Shown: positions 7,709-17,646, counted from the first letter of the stretch. The stretch is 64,000 nt of DNA from Luteolibacter ambystomatis (GCF_018137965.1 NZ_CP073100.1:2863754-2927753), one strand, 5' to 3'. A program made the numbers and translations. The notes: generated from the letters alone by a model not told the origin.

Positions 7709-10651
7709 TCAGAAGTTGTAGTTCAGGCCGATGGAACCGCCATGGCTGTCGAGGCCCTCGCTTTCCGTGGAGATTTCCCCGCGATAGCCGACGTCCAGAA
7801 TCAGGTCGTCCGAGAGCCGGATGCCGGTGCCCGCGGTGAGCAGGACGGCGGAATTCAGGTCCGGCCCCACCACCGAGAACGGCGCGCCATTCGGCAGGAA
7901 GGCGGAGGCGCTGTTGCCACCGTCCTCGAACTCATGGGCATAGGCGATGGAGGCATAGGGGCGGAACGTTCCGCAATCGCCGCGGATGCGGTAGCCGATC
8001 AGACCGCGGAGCGAATCCACGCTGTAGTCTCCCACACCGACCGGGAACGGCCCGCCGACGGTGAAGCCGTCCACATCCACGTTCTGATACTCAAGTCCGA
8101 GGAACGGGCCGTGCCTGAAGGTGCCGGTGTCGAAGGTGTAGCCAACGGTCCAGAGGGCCTGGAAGCTGGTGGCATCCACGTCCGATCCGCCCGCGCCGAT
8201 GACAACGCCGCCGAGGGTGCGGGAGGCATCGATACTATGGCTGCCGTAGCCGATGAGGGCGTCCGAATACCAGCCGGTGGATCTGCCATAGGTGGCGTAG
8301 ATCGCGCCGCGCAGGCTGTCGATGTCGGTGCTGCCGCCCACGTAATCGAGATCGCTCTTCGATCCATTGACCAGCACGCCGATCACGAAGTCCGGCGAAA
8401 CGCGGTAGTCGATGCCCGCGGTGAAGGATGCCACCGTGCCATCGAAGTCCGAGAGGGCGGTGCGGCCGCTATAGTCCTGCCAGTCATACGACACCGCGCC
8501 CCAGACATTGAACGGACCGGAGGAGGAGACGGAGGGCGTGGGAGCCATGCCGCCCTTCGCGCTGACCTGGGTGCGGTAAACGCCACCGCCATCACCCGCG
8601 TCCCGCAGGTCGGAGAGGCGGTCACCGATCTGGCGGTGCAGCGCGTAGTCGCTGTTGATGATGGAGGACGTGAGCGCGAGATAAGTGGATGGATCTATGG
8701 CGGCCAGCGTGGCCTGCACGGCGGGCAGGTTCGAATAATCCAGCGCGGCGATGAAGTCCTGCATCAGCGGGTTCGGACTGTTGACGGAGGCATCGAGCGC
8801 GGCACCGAGCGAAGCCTGGTTTGCGGTGAGGCCGGGCAGGCCCGCGAAGTTGTGCTGCACGACGAGCTGCACATCCGTGCCGCCGCCCGCGAGCTGGGTG
8901 GTGGCGAAGAAGTTGCCCAGCACGGTGTTCGTGCTGGTGCCGCTCTCCGTGGCGGTGAAGGGCCCGGTTTCCGCCGCGGCGGGATTGGTGGTGTTCAACT
9001 CCAGGCTCAGCGTGGCGGCGGCGTTGAAGCCGCTGATCGCATTCGCGCTGTCCACCACCGTGTAGGTGCCATTGGTGATGGCGCGGTTGACGTTGGTCGG
9101 AGAGAGATGCAGGCCGTTGTTGCCCAGATTGTAGGTGTTCGCACCGGTCTGGACAACGAGGTCGCTGTTCACGCCATTGTTGATCGCCGTCTGCGGGATC
9201 ACATCGACGCGGAGGTAGGACCCGGCGGCGTGGGTGACGTTGCCATTGACGGTCAGCGCACCGACCGCGTTGTTCGGATTCGAGTTCAACGCGATGGTGG
9301 TGCCACCGGCGCTGAAAGCACCGGCATTGACGTTGATGTTCGCCACCCAGGTGCCTCGGCCTCCAAACTCGGAAGCGCTCGCGTTGACCGTGGCGGTGGG
9401 ACCGCTGTTCCCGGCAAGATCGCCGTTGATGATGAGGCCGCCATTGCCGACATTGATGGTGTCCACCGTGACCGAGCGGAACTCCGAATAGTCGCCGATG
9501 AAAGCCGTGCCCTCGGCGGCCTTGTTGATGATGGAGAATTCCTTCACGTCGCCATAGACGATGTTGTGGGTGGTGTCCTGGCTCCCATAGATACCGGTCA
9601 GCCCGGCGCCGAAATTCAGGATGTTGGCACCGGTGCCGCCGAGAATGGTGGCGCTGACGGTGGAACCGTCGGAGAGATTCACGATGTCGCTGCCGCCCTG
9701 CAGGTCCATGGCATTGCCACCCACTCCCCCGTAGATGGAACCGGAGTTGTTGATGACCTGCACGCCGTTGTCGCCAAGGATGCCGGTGGCTCCCGGCGCG
9801 CTGGCGATGATGTTGCCGCTGTTGTTGACCGAGGAATCCGCTCCGATCTGCACCACGGTGACTCCCCCGAAGATGGAGCCGGAGAGGTTGTTGGTGATGG
9901 TGGAATTCGCACCGGCTTTCACACCGCCCGCACCACCTTGGATGGTCCCGAGCCCGGAGAGGGAATTCACTCCGTTCGTGAGGGTCAGCGTACCATCCGT
10001 GGAGATGCCGATGGCGGCGGCGGCCGTCCCTTCGATGAGGCCGGTATTCCCCACCACCAAAGTACCGGATTCACCGCGGATGCCGTAGGCGAGGCCGGTG
10101 ATGGTGGCACCGGTGTTGTTGGTGATGTTACCGCCCTTCTTGGCGAAGACCGCGCCATCCGCGCCACCGAAGCCCTGAAGGGTGCCGCCGGTGTTGTTCG
10201 TCAGCACCAGCATGTTGTTCGCGCGAATCGCGCTGGCGCCGCTGATGAAGTTGTTGTTGATGACGGTGATGCTGGGCGTGGCGGTACCGCCGATGTCGAT
10301 GGTGTCGATGCCATGATTGGCCGCGCCATTGTCACTCTTCAGGATTCCGTTGTTGGTGATGGTGTAGGTGGCTCCAACGACATCGAAGACCTGGATCTCG
10401 ATGACATCGGTCCCGGTGGGATTGAGGGTGACACCGGGATTGATGAGGATGTTGTGGGCACCTGGGGGGATGGCCGGCACAAAGCCAAAACCGGTGGCGA
10501 TGTTGTTGGCTCCGCTGTCACCGGGATTGGCGGTGACATTTCCGAAGCCATCGGGGGCGATGGTCGCGCCAATCGCGGTGTGAACCACGGCGGGAACGAT
10601 GATGAGGACGGGCAACACCGCATGGTACAAACGGCGGAACTTTGGTTTCAT
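7709..10651 (-). CDS. Autotransporter with C-terminal beta-barrel (type Va secretion)
   Basis: 980 residues from the ATG at 10651. An upstream in-frame start at 10696 would only add 15 residues before the evident signal peptide (MKPKFRRLYHAVLPVLIIVP). That N-terminus resembles the start of P1. The passenger, to about residue 630, is Gly/Asn/Thr-rich with recurrent motifs of the type NNTGGTLQGFGG, NNTGATITG and NNSGSIYGG, consistent with a beta-helix. A helical linker (LHRQIGDRLSDLRDAG) precedes the C-terminal ~280 residues, which look like an autotransporter beta-barrel (PF03797 type). They show alternating amphipathic strands, GPFNVWGAVSYDWQD at the start and an aromatic C-terminal residue (GLNYNF), as required for outer-membrane insertion by the BAM complex. 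Substrate or adhesive function is unknown. Confidence 0.9.
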   Translation of the reverse strand: MKPKFRRLYHAVLPVLIIVPAVVHTAIGATIAPDGFGNVTANPGDSGANNIATGFGFVPAIPPGAHNILINPGVTLNPTGTDVIEIQVFDVVGATYTITNNGILKSDNGAANHGIDTIDIGGTATPSITVINNNFISGASAIRANNMLVLTNNTGGTLQGFGGADGAVFAKKGGNITNNTGATITGLAYGIRGESGTLVVGNTGLIEGTAAAAIGISTDGTLTLTNGVNSLSGLGTIQGGAGGVKAGANSTITNNLSGSIFGGVTVVQIGADSSVNNSGNIIASAPGATGILGDNGVQVINNSGSIYGGVGGNAMDLQGGSDIVNLSDGSTVSATILGGTGANILNFGAGLTGIYGSQDTTHNIVYGDVKEFSIINKAAEGTAFIGDYSEFRSVTVDTINVGNGGLIINGDLAGNSGPTATVNASASEFGGRGTWVANINVNAGAFSAGGTTIALNSNPNNAVGALTVNGNVTHAAGSYLRVDVIPQTAINNGVNSDLVVQTGANTYNLGNNGLHLSPTNVNRAITNGTYTVVDSANAISGFNAAATLSLELNTTNPAAAETGPFTATESGTSTNTVLGNFFATTQLAGGGTDVQLVVQHNFAGLPGLTANQASLGAALDASVNSPNPLMQDFIAALDYSNLPAVQATLAAIDPSTYLALTSSIINSDYALHRQIGDRLSDLRDAGDGGGVYRTQVSAKGGMAPTPSVSSSGPFNVWGAVSYDWQDYSGRTALSDFDGTVASFTAGIDYRVSPDFVIGVLVNGSKSDLDYVGGSTDIDSLRGAIYATYGRSTGWYSDALIGYGSHSIDASRTLGGVVIGAGGSDVDATSFQALWTVGYTFDTGTFRHGPFLGLEYQNVDVDGFTVGGPFPVGVGDYSVDSLRGLIGYRIRGDCGTFRPYASIAYAHEFEDGGNSASAFLPNGAPFSVVGPDLNSAVLLTAGTGIRLSDDLILDVGYRGEISTESEGLDSHGGSIGLNYNF

Positions 10652-10963
10652 GGTTTTCTTACAAGGGGTGGGAAAACATGGGGCACAAGGGTCCAACAGG
10701 TGAAAACCCTTTTCCCAGTCAACCCTGATGCTCAGCAGTTTCCGCCACTACAATCAAGTCCGTGATGGCGGGCATATCGCAACGCCCTGTTAGCATTATG
10801 CAATGTCCGGCGGATGATTTCACAACTCAACCGAACAGGCTTTCCCTCTACCAGCGGGCGGATTCCCTTGGGGGAGCGAAAACCTTTCAATCATCCCTCC
10901 GGGGAGGTCGCGGAGCAGAAAGAACTCGCGGCGGCCCGCCTTTCCCGCGCACGCTCCGGGGAG

Positions 10964-11524
10964 ATGAAGTTCCTTTTCCCGATCGTCCTCGGCTGCCTGG
11001 CCGTTTCCGTTTCCTGCAGCTCTCCCCCGCCCGATTTCGTTCCGCGCTTGTCCTCGCTGGACAAGGGAGAGTCCACCACCGCGGACTTCGCGGGATCGAA
11101 GGTGCCGGTACTACGCTCGGAGTACTTCGAGAAGGCCTGGGGCGCGCCGCAGATCCAGCGCCTGCCGGATGGCGGATGGCGGCTGCGCTACCGGAAGGGG
11201 GACACGCTCAATTTCGTCTCGGTGTGCAGCATGCCCCGGGGCGAACGCGCGCCGGTGGTGCCGCCGCGCTGGGAGGAACCGACCGGGGGGCCGCAGGAAT
11301 CCGCCGCTCCCACCCATACCCAGCCATGGCGTTCGTCGTTCATCCTGAACCAGCCGGTGAGGTGGTATCAGGCGGACGGCGGCAGCGGCGCGGATTTCCC
11401 GAAATACAGGACCGTTGATTTCCAAGCCACCGCTCCGGACGGCCGCACGGGTTGGTATCGCATCGAGGTGGAAGCCACCCGCGATGTGGAGGTCGCGGAC
11501 CAGATCAAGCGGGTGAACTGGTGA
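10964..11524 (+). CDS. Small lipoprotein of unknown function
   Basis: 186 residues from the ATG at 10964, which directly follows GGGGAG. The frame is open upstream to 10814, but only this start gives a lipoprotein signal (MKFLFPIVLGCLAVSVSC, lipobox ending in Cys18). The mature part is hydrophilic, begins with Pro/Ser residues and contains a Pro-rich middle (VVPPRWEEPTGGP). It ends with beta-rich sequence (RTGWYRIEVEATRDVEVADQ). I see no known domain. It is probably attached to the inner or outer membrane. The 312-bp gap before it (10652-10963) contains AT-rich DNA and no other recognisable element. Confidence 0.75.
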   Translation: MKFLFPIVLGCLAVSVSCSSPPPDFVPRLSSLDKGESTTADFAGSKVPVLRSEYFEKAWGAPQIQRLPDGGWRLRYRKGDTLNFVSVCSMPRGERAPVVPPRWEEPTGGPQESAAPTHTQPWRSSFILNQPVRWYQADGGSGADFPKYRTVDFQATAPDGRTGWYRIEVEATRDVEVADQIKRVNW

Positions 11525-11606
11525 ACCGTGGATGGACGCGGATAAGATGAAGAGGGATGGTTTCAGGGAAGAGCTTCCATTTGAATCCATTCCGGGTAGG
11601 TGCCCG

Positions 11607-12848
11607 TCATGAAGCCTCCACAACCGAACCTCGCCTTCTTCGCACCTGCTCCTTCCACCACGCTTTCATTGCCGCAAAGCCACGGGCGAGCGCGTGATCG
11701 CGAACTTCGCGGATCTTGAAGTGGGTGGAGATCTCCTCCTCACGTCCGCGGTAACGGGGTAGCAGGAGGAGGAACTTCGCGCCGTCCTGATTCTCCGAAG
11801 TGCGTACAAGGAGAGCCGGTGAAAGCAAGCCCTTGGCGAGGATGGCTTCACCATCCGGCAAAGGCACGGAACGCTCCGTCATCACGCCCCACGGACGATG
11901 ATGAAACGCCAGCGTGCCATCTTCACTTACTGCCAACCGCCCGGCGGTGCGCACCGGCAGCCCGCCGAAGCGGCCGAGAGTGAAGGCATGCGGACGATCG
12001 TGCGTGGCACGCCTGCGCCCGAACCACGGCAGCAGCACATCGGTGGCATAGCGGGTGCCGAATGAAGAAAGACGCAAGGTGGCGGGAGCGAGCCACAGCG
12101 CCAGCAGGATGATGGCCACGCACAGGCCCGCCGCCAACCATGGCGCGATGAAATAGCTGAGGACGATGAGGCTCATCACCGCGGTGCGGCACAGCTTGAG
12201 AAAAGCATCCACCAGCGAGAACGGCGAGAGGATGATGAGCACGTTGATGGCATGTCCGGTGAGCCAGACCGCGAGAAAGGACACCACGGAGGCGATGGTC
12301 ACCACCACCACGGTGGAGACGGCGACCACCGAGACGCCGGTGATGGAGGCGAGTGGCAGCAGCAAGGCCGTGGTCCCCTCCCCCGTGGCCTGGAAATGAT
12401 CCGCCATCTCGCGGGCGACGAAGGGCACGAAGGCGGTGCTGGCGACGAGGGCGCTGGCCTTGTTTTCAAACAGCTCCACCATATCGAGCGGCTTCTTCAG
12501 CACGCCCGGCACCGCCGTGCCAAAGGTGTCTTTCGCGAAGCACAGCAACAGCACCGCGAAGCCGCAGCCCCATGCCGCCGGATGGCAGAACCACGGCAGC
12601 TTGTCGCGCAGGGCCGCATCGGTATGGAAATATCGCCACGCACCGACTCCGGAAACGCCGAGCAGAGGCGAGATCGCCACACCGGTGACCTCCGTGATTC
12701 CCTGGCTGAGATCCACGCCGGGCAGGCGGTCCGTCTTTACGGGCAACGGCTTCTCCGCCGGTGGACTATCCGCCCTCGCGGAAGCACATGCGAAAATCCC
12801 GATGGCCACCACCAGCACAGCCCGGCTCAAACGACGGATGGAACTCAT
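11607..12848 (-). CDS. Integral membrane protein of unknown function
   Basis: 413 residues from the ATG at 12848 (MSSIRRLSRAVLVVAIGIFA), which gives a signal peptide ending near SARA. Extending to 12923 would overlap the neighbouring gene and bury this signal. After a short exported region there are several hydrophobic segments: WGCGFAVLLLCFA, a long stretch around ASITGVSVVAVSTVVVVTIA continuing into VVSFLAVWLTG, INVLIILSPF, and APWLAAGLCVAIILLALWLA. The C-terminal ~150 residues are soluble and basic (RHDALARGFAAMKAWWKEQ-like helices, RRRRG tail). I do not recognise the family. It lies 58 bp downstream of the 1221-residue exported protein on the same strand, so the two may be co-transcribed. 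Confidence 0.75.
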   Translation of the reverse strand: MSSIRRLSRAVLVVAIGIFACASARADSPPAEKPLPVKTDRLPGVDLSQGITEVTGVAISPLLGVSGVGAWRYFHTDAALRDKLPWFCHPAAWGCGFAVLLLCFAKDTFGTAVPGVLKKPLDMVELFENKASALVASTAFVPFVAREMADHFQATGEGTTALLLPLASITGVSVVAVSTVVVVTIASVVSFLAVWLTGHAINVLIILSPFSLVDAFLKLCRTAVMSLIVLSYFIAPWLAAGLCVAIILLALWLAPATLRLSSFGTRYATDVLLPWFGRRRATHDRPHAFTLGRFGGLPVRTAGRLAVSEDGTLAFHHRPWGVMTERSVPLPDGEAILAKGLLSPALLVRTSENQDGAKFLLLLPRYRGREEEISTHFKIREVRDHALARGFAAMKAWWKEQVRRRRGSVVEAS

Positions 12849-12906
12849 GCCGCCAAGCTGGCAGATCCGGAGTGGGGAGGCGATGGGGAAACGAGGGAAC
12901 CCGTGC

Positions 12907-15900
12907 CTATTGCTTGGCCGCATTCACCGTCAGAGGGCTCGCGGGCGTATAGATCTCATTATCCACCAGCACCATGACCTTCAGATTTCCGGTCGCTTTC
13001 AGCGCACTGAACCCCTTGACCACGATGGCTCCGCTGTCATCGAGCTTTTCCGACTGCAGGGTGACGCCCCCGATGTTCACATCCACCGGCTTCCCCTTCA
13101 AAGATGGATCCAGATCCGCCAGCAGCAGCTTCAGGGACATGTCGTTCGTGAGCGGCCCATCGAAGCTGGGCGGGAAAAAAGCCAGTTCCTTGAATTTCAG
13201 TTTGAGCTTTTTACCCACCTTGACGTTCACGGATTGGTCGCTGCCATTGGCGGTGCCCGGCTTCACGACCAACTTGACGGCCTCGTCCTCGACGGGATTC
13301 GGGATGGTGTACTCGAGCGACTTGTCCATCCGTTTGAACGACGAAACCTTTTCAAGCTCCTTGCCCTGCCTCTGGACATACAACTCGATGCCATCCGGAA
13401 AAACACCGGCCAACACCACCTTGGGTTCGTCGAAAGCCACCTGCACGGGTTGTGAGGTGGTCACCGAAAGCGCCGGCTTCGGCTCGGACTGGATCTTCAC
13501 GTATCCCACCACCTCCGGGTGGTTCTTGGCATTCGGATCCCAAACGCCGCCGGAGTCCGAGAGGAGGATGAATTTATCGTCCTTCGAGGGCGCGCTCCGG
13601 ATCAGCAACTGGAGCATGTCATCCGTGGCACTGGTGATGATGACATCCGCGAGGGAGGAATCGAGCATGGCCCGCTTGACCCGCCCGAATCCCTTTCCGG
13701 TGACGGACATTTTCTTGCCCCCTTCCGGGAATTTCGCCGGGATCACATTGTCGCCATAGGAATCGATGGCAACCGGGGCGGGGTCCTTGATTTCGATCTT
13801 CCCGAGATCGCGGCTGAGGATCTCATGGACCTTTTCTCCGTTCACCGTGGAGCAAGGCCCCTTGAAATTCCCGATCACCGAATAGGAGCCCGCGGGCAGA
13901 CTTCTCAGGCGATCCGGATCGAATCTCAAGGTGGCATTCTCGCCGGCCGAAATGAGCTTCCCGAAAAGCGCCAGTTCCTTCTGCTTGGCTTCCACATCGG
14001 CGTTTTTCCTTACGATCTCCGTTATGACCTGAGGTCCCGCGGCAATCACATTGGCCGTCTGATTTGCTTGAGATACCTCGACATATTGGGCGGCCAACCG
14101 CTGTACTTGGATCTCGGCATCTTTGTCGGCATTGACCGCATCCACTTGTTTCTGATCCCAGTTCTCCTTCGCTTCGTTGTAGCGTTTGACCTCGGGATTC
14201 CCGGCGTTCTGCTCCAAAATCCCGGCAGCGGGCTTCTTCAAGGACTTCAGGACGGCGTCCGCCTTATCCACTTCCTTCCTGACATCCTGCTTCACCCTCA
14301 AAGCCCTGTTCTTCGCTTCAAGCTGGAGGTTGTAGTTGGTCTGGGCAATGCGTTTGTCTTCGTCCGCCTTGTCCCTGGCGGCATCCATGTTCATCAAAAT
14401 GGTTTCACGCTCGGACGGAATCCGCCGCAAGGTTTCCATCTGCACGGTTCTCGAACCCGAATCCAGCCCGGCCACAAGGGGGGCACTCAAATATGGTCGC
14501 AATGACCGCCCCTTCAACAAAGCCGCGTCGGCCAATGTTTGCTCGTCGGCTTTGAGAGCAGCCAAAGCCGGTGCCTGGATCTTCTTCCCGAATTCGTACC
14601 CTCCGATCGAAATGCTTTCGAGATTGCCGAGCTTGTAGGCATCCTCGGTCACGCAGAACGAGTTGATGACAATGTTCTGTTCCTCGCCCCGGCTGTTCAC
14701 GAGGACGGAGGGAGTGATGTTGTACAGGGATGGGAAAGCCACGTAGCTGTTGGAGCTGCCGAGCTTCGGCTCCAATCCCGAAAGTCGCGAGCGGGCTTGG
14801 GAAAGGGCCAGCCCGAAATCCCCTCCCGGGGCGATCCGGTTCGGGTAACTCTTCAACCATGTATCCACCACGCCCAGATGAAAGCGCGCGACATCAAGCC
14901 CCTGCGCCGCCTCCACCACATCGGACGGAGCCATACCCCGGCGTGGATTGTAATTGCGGGTAATGCCATTCCATGTCGTGGACCAGATGTTCGCCTGCTT
15001 CTTGGGAATCCAGCGGGTGCCGAGTTCGAAGTGGAGATAGTTGCGGTCCTTCAGGCTCTTGCGGTCGGTCATGATGACCAGCAGCGCGGGCACGCTGGTG
15101 GCATTGAGCACGAGGCCCGAACCCTTCCTGGCATTCCCCGGTTCCACCAACCCTTGGAGGCCCGGATCGAAACGGTAGGTGACTTCGCGGCCGTTCGAAT
15201 TCGGAACCACCACCGGCAGCAGCGTCCGGGTCGCGATGTCCTGCTGGATCTTCGTCATCTTCTCGAGGAAGAACTTCGCCTGCGCCTGCTTGCCCTCCGC
15301 GATGAGCTTGGCGGCAAGGGCCAGTGAAAAACGCGTTTCGAAGCGGTCGCTGTTCCGCAAGTCCAGCGCCTGGGCCTCCACCAGCGGAAAGGCCGCCAGA
15401 ATGGTGGGGTGAGGACGGTTGGGATTCCAATCCGCGGCGACGCAACCGTTGGAATCCAGCTTCGCGTAATACGGATGCAGCGTGGTCTCCGCAATGTAGT
15501 CGCTGCCGGTGCGGCTGCCTGGCGAAACGCTGACCTGCGTGACCACGAACCACGGAATGCTGTTGGAGCCGCCATCGATGGGCGAAGTGATGTAGTTCAT
15601 CAGCTTCTGGGTGACGACCGTCGAAGCCGCCTGCTTGGCGATATCCCCTTCCGAGAGCTGGAGATGATCCGCGACCAAGGCGAGGGTGGCCAGATCCGGA
15701 GCACCAGGCTGCGGCGGGATACCGGACGGCAGGCCTTGCGCGGCAACGGTGGTCGCACCATTGATGGTCAGGTTCGTATTGTTGCTGACCGCGGTGGGGG
15801 TGGGAAGTTCCGGCAGCACCCCAGTGGTATCCGGCCGGGTCGGAACCGGCAGGGTATTTCCAGCCGGCACGTCTTCAGCCGCGGAATCGAGGGGCACCGT

Positions 15901-16572
15901 CCCGGCATCGGCATTGTCGAGCTTGTCGAGTTCGGTCTGCTTCTTCTTGAGCTGGAGCAGCGACTTCTTCAGTTCGAGTTTCTGTTGGAGCAGTTCGTTC
16001 TGCTTGCTGGTCTGATAGATCTCGTCCTCGGTCTTCTTGATGGCATCGACTCCGAACTCGCCTTCCAGCTTCACTCCCAAGCTCTTTTCCGCCAAGCGGC
16101 TCGCCGCCCCCTGCTGGCTGGTGCGGATACGCCCCTCCACCGTCGCATAGTTGACATCGGCCCCCACGCCAAAACGATTCATATCTCCTTTCACAAGCAC
16201 GGCGCTGGAGATGGAGGCATGCCCCCACTCGGCGGCGTGGCGCTCGGCCGTATCAAGCGCCCTGGAAACCTGGTCCAACTGCCATTTGATTTTTTCCGGC
16301 GATGGAACGTCATTGGCGCAGGTGGCTTCGATGGCCTGCCGGGAGAAGCGCTCCGCCGGAACCAGCACCTCGCAATCCTTGGCGTCCTTGGAACCACTTT
16401 CCCCCGGATCGGCACGCATGTAGTTGTTCCGCATGTCGCTATCGACCGGTTTGGGACGGCGGCTTACCGCTCGATTGGGGTCCACGGCGTCCATCCTGCC
16501 GGGCAGGAATAGAACGCATGTCATCGCAATCGCGGACAACGAAGCACGGGATCGATTGGCCTTGGAAAACAT
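12907..16572 (-). CDS. Large exported coiled-coil protein with IPT/TIG-like C-terminal domains, unknown function
   Basis: 1221 residues starting with a signal peptide (MFSKANRSRASLSAIAMTCV, cleavage near RMDA). A Lys/Gln/Leu-rich coiled coil near residues 180-215 (NELLQQKLELKKSLLQLKKK) precedes a Pro/Thr-rich linker. A central globular region contains FELGTRWIPKKQANIWSTTW and RGMAPSDVVEAAQGLDVARF. A second helical coiled coil (about residues 730-870, DKADEDKRIAQTNYNLQLEA) follows. The last ~300 residues look like tandem immunoglobulin-like folds. One resembles IPT/TIG domains (MSVTGKGFGRVKRAML, then a conserved-looking QLLIRSAPS). It is encoded divergently from the DUF1080 gene across a 153-bp regulatory gap. 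I recognise no family; an envelope or periplasmic scaffold is a guess. Confidence 0.75.
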   Translation of the reverse strand: MFSKANRSRASLSAIAMTCVLFLPGRMDAVDPNRAVSRRPKPVDSDMRNNYMRADPGESGSKDAKDCEVLVPAERFSRQAIEATCANDVPSPEKIKWQLDQVSRALDTAERHAAEWGHASISSAVLVKGDMNRFGVGADVNYATVEGRIRTSQQGAASRLAEKSLGVKLEGEFGVDAIKKTEDEIYQTSKQNELLQQKLELKKSLLQLKKKQTELDKLDNADAGTVPLDSAAEDVPAGNTLPVPTRPDTTGVLPELPTPTAVSNNTNLTINGATTVAAQGLPSGIPPQPGAPDLATLALVADHLQLSEGDIAKQAASTVVTQKLMNYITSPIDGGSNSIPWFVVTQVSVSPGSRTGSDYIAETTLHPYYAKLDSNGCVAADWNPNRPHPTILAAFPLVEAQALDLRNSDRFETRFSLALAAKLIAEGKQAQAKFFLEKMTKIQQDIATRTLLPVVVPNSNGREVTYRFDPGLQGLVEPGNARKGSGLVLNATSVPALLVIMTDRKSLKDRNYLHFELGTRWIPKKQANIWSTTWNGITRNYNPRRGMAPSDVVEAAQGLDVARFHLGVVDTWLKSYPNRIAPGGDFGLALSQARSRLSGLEPKLGSSNSYVAFPSLYNITPSVLVNSRGEEQNIVINSFCVTEDAYKLGNLESISIGGYEFGKKIQAPALAALKADEQTLADAALLKGRSLRPYLSAPLVAGLDSGSRTVQMETLRRIPSERETILMNMDAARDKADEDKRIAQTNYNLQLEAKNRALRVKQDVRKEVDKADAVLKSLKKPAAGILEQNAGNPEVKRYNEAKENWDQKQVDAVNADKDAEIQVQRLAAQYVEVSQANQTANVIAAGPQVITEIVRKNADVEAKQKELALFGKLISAGENATLRFDPDRLRSLPAGSYSVIGNFKGPCSTVNGEKVHEILSRDLGKIEIKDPAPVAIDSYGDNVIPAKFPEGGKKMSVTGKGFGRVKRAMLDSSLADVIITSATDDMLQLLIRSAPSKDDKFILLSDSGGVWDPNAKNHPEVVGYVKIQSEPKPALSVTTSQPVQVAFDEPKVVLAGVFPDGIELYVQRQGKELEKVSSFKRMDKSLEYTIPNPVEDEAVKLVVKPGTANGSDQSVNVKVGKKLKLKFKELAFFPPSFDGPLTNDMSLKLLLADLDPSLKGKPVDVNIGGVTLQSEKLDDSGAIVVKGFSALKATGNLKVMVLVDNEIYTPASPLTVNAAKQ

Positions 16573-16593
16573 GAGGGGAAGGAAGGGGGTAAA

Positions 16594-16643
16594 TATTAGA
16601 TCCTATTAGATCCACATCTGGATAGTTCACCTATTCCAATAGG
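16594..16643. promoter_or_regulatory. Tandem 10-bp repeat and dyad in a divergent intergenic region
   Basis: TATTAGATCC occurs twice head to tail (16594-16603 and 16604-16613). A dyad CCTATT-CC-AATAGG follows at 16630-16643. Both lie between the divergent genes starting at 16572 (minus) and about 16726 (plus). This arrangement suits a repressor or activator site, but no regulator is identified. Confidence 0.4.
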
Positions 16644-16725
16644 TCATGATCCATGAGTCAAACCGTTAGGATCAATCTTATTTTCAAACAAATACCCGAA
16701 AGATAATATCGACACGCCCTCATCC

Positions 16726-17631
16726 ATGATATTCCATCAGGCTGGGTCCTCGTGCATGGGAGAAAACCTTCCCGTTCTTGCATCCGGGTGCGCGATACAT
16801 TCTGATGAACCGGTGATCCACCGGAACCAAACCGTCGCCCGCCCCTTGATCGGAAAATCCGCCGGCCTGCTGGCCGTCTCGGTCCTGTTGTCCATCCTGC
16901 CCGCCGCGGCCGGGGATCACCCGTGGGTGAAGCTATTCAACGGCAAGGACCTGGAGGGATGGACGCCGAAGGTCTCCGGCCACAAGTGCGGCGAGAACCC
17001 CTTCAACACGTTCCGCGTGGAGGACGGCATTCTCAAGGTTTCCTACGATGACTATGGTAAATTCAACGAGCAGTACGGCCACCTCTTCACCAACATCGCC
17101 TACTCGCACTACATCCTGCGGATGGAGTACCGCTTCACCGGGAAGATGATGGCGGACGCGCCGGGCTACTGCAATCTGAACAGCGGCGTGATGATCCACT
17201 CGCAGTCACCGCAGAGCATGGGCCTGCGCCAGGGTTTCCCCGCCAGCCTGGAGGTCCAGTTCCTCGCGGACGAGGGCAAAGGCGCTCGCGCGACCGGCAA
17301 TGTCTGCACGCCGGGAACGAACCTGGAGATGGATGGAAAGCTCATCACCCAGCACATCGTGGAATCCAGCGCCCCCACCTTCCCCGCCGAGGAATGGGTG
17401 AAGGTGGAGGTCGAGGTTCACGGCAATGACGAGGTGATCCACCGCATCAACGGCAAGGAGGTGCTGCGCTACCAGCGCCCGCAGCTCGATCCGCAGAACC
17501 GCGTGATCCCCGCCACCCCGCTGCTGGAGGCAGGCGCGCCGTTGCAACTCGCCTACGGCTACATCGCCCTGCAGGCCGAGGCGCAGCCAGTGTGGTTCCG
17601 GAACATCGAGCTGAAGTCGCTGGAGCCGTAA
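16726..17631 (+). CDS. DUF1080 (3-keto-disaccharide hydrolase-like) secreted protein
   Basis: 301 residues from the first ATG. A GTG at 16813 would give a shorter product starting directly before the hydrophobic signal segment (SAGLLAVSVLLSILPAAAG) and may be the true start. The mature protein is a DUF1080/PF06439 jelly-roll domain: WVKLFNGKDLEGWTPK at its start, then FRVEDGILKVSYDDYGKF, NSGVMIHSQSP, LEVQFLADEGKGARATGNV, and WVKVEVEVHGNDEVIHRING. Members are LamG/concanavalin-like. Some hydrolyse 3-keto-glycosides, and the family is strongly expanded in Verrucomicrobiota and Planctomycetota. It is probably periplasmic or extracellular, with a role in glycan use. Confidence 0.85.
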   Translation: MIFHQAGSSCMGENLPVLASGCAIHSDEPVIHRNQTVARPLIGKSAGLLAVSVLLSILPAAAGDHPWVKLFNGKDLEGWTPKVSGHKCGENPFNTFRVEDGILKVSYDDYGKFNEQYGHLFTNIAYSHYILRMEYRFTGKMMADAPGYCNLNSGVMIHSQSPQSMGLRQGFPASLEVQFLADEGKGARATGNVCTPGTNLEMDGKLITQHIVESSAPTFPAEEWVKVEVEVHGNDEVIHRINGKEVLRYQRPQLDPQNRVIPATPLLEAGAPLQLAYGYIALQAEAQPVWFRNIELKSLEP

Positions 17632-17646
17632 CCGCAGCCAGCGATT

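Noticed and set aside
7742-10765. 1007-codon plus-strand frame
   Set aside because: Antisense shadow of the autotransporter, which has a signal peptide and a barrel.
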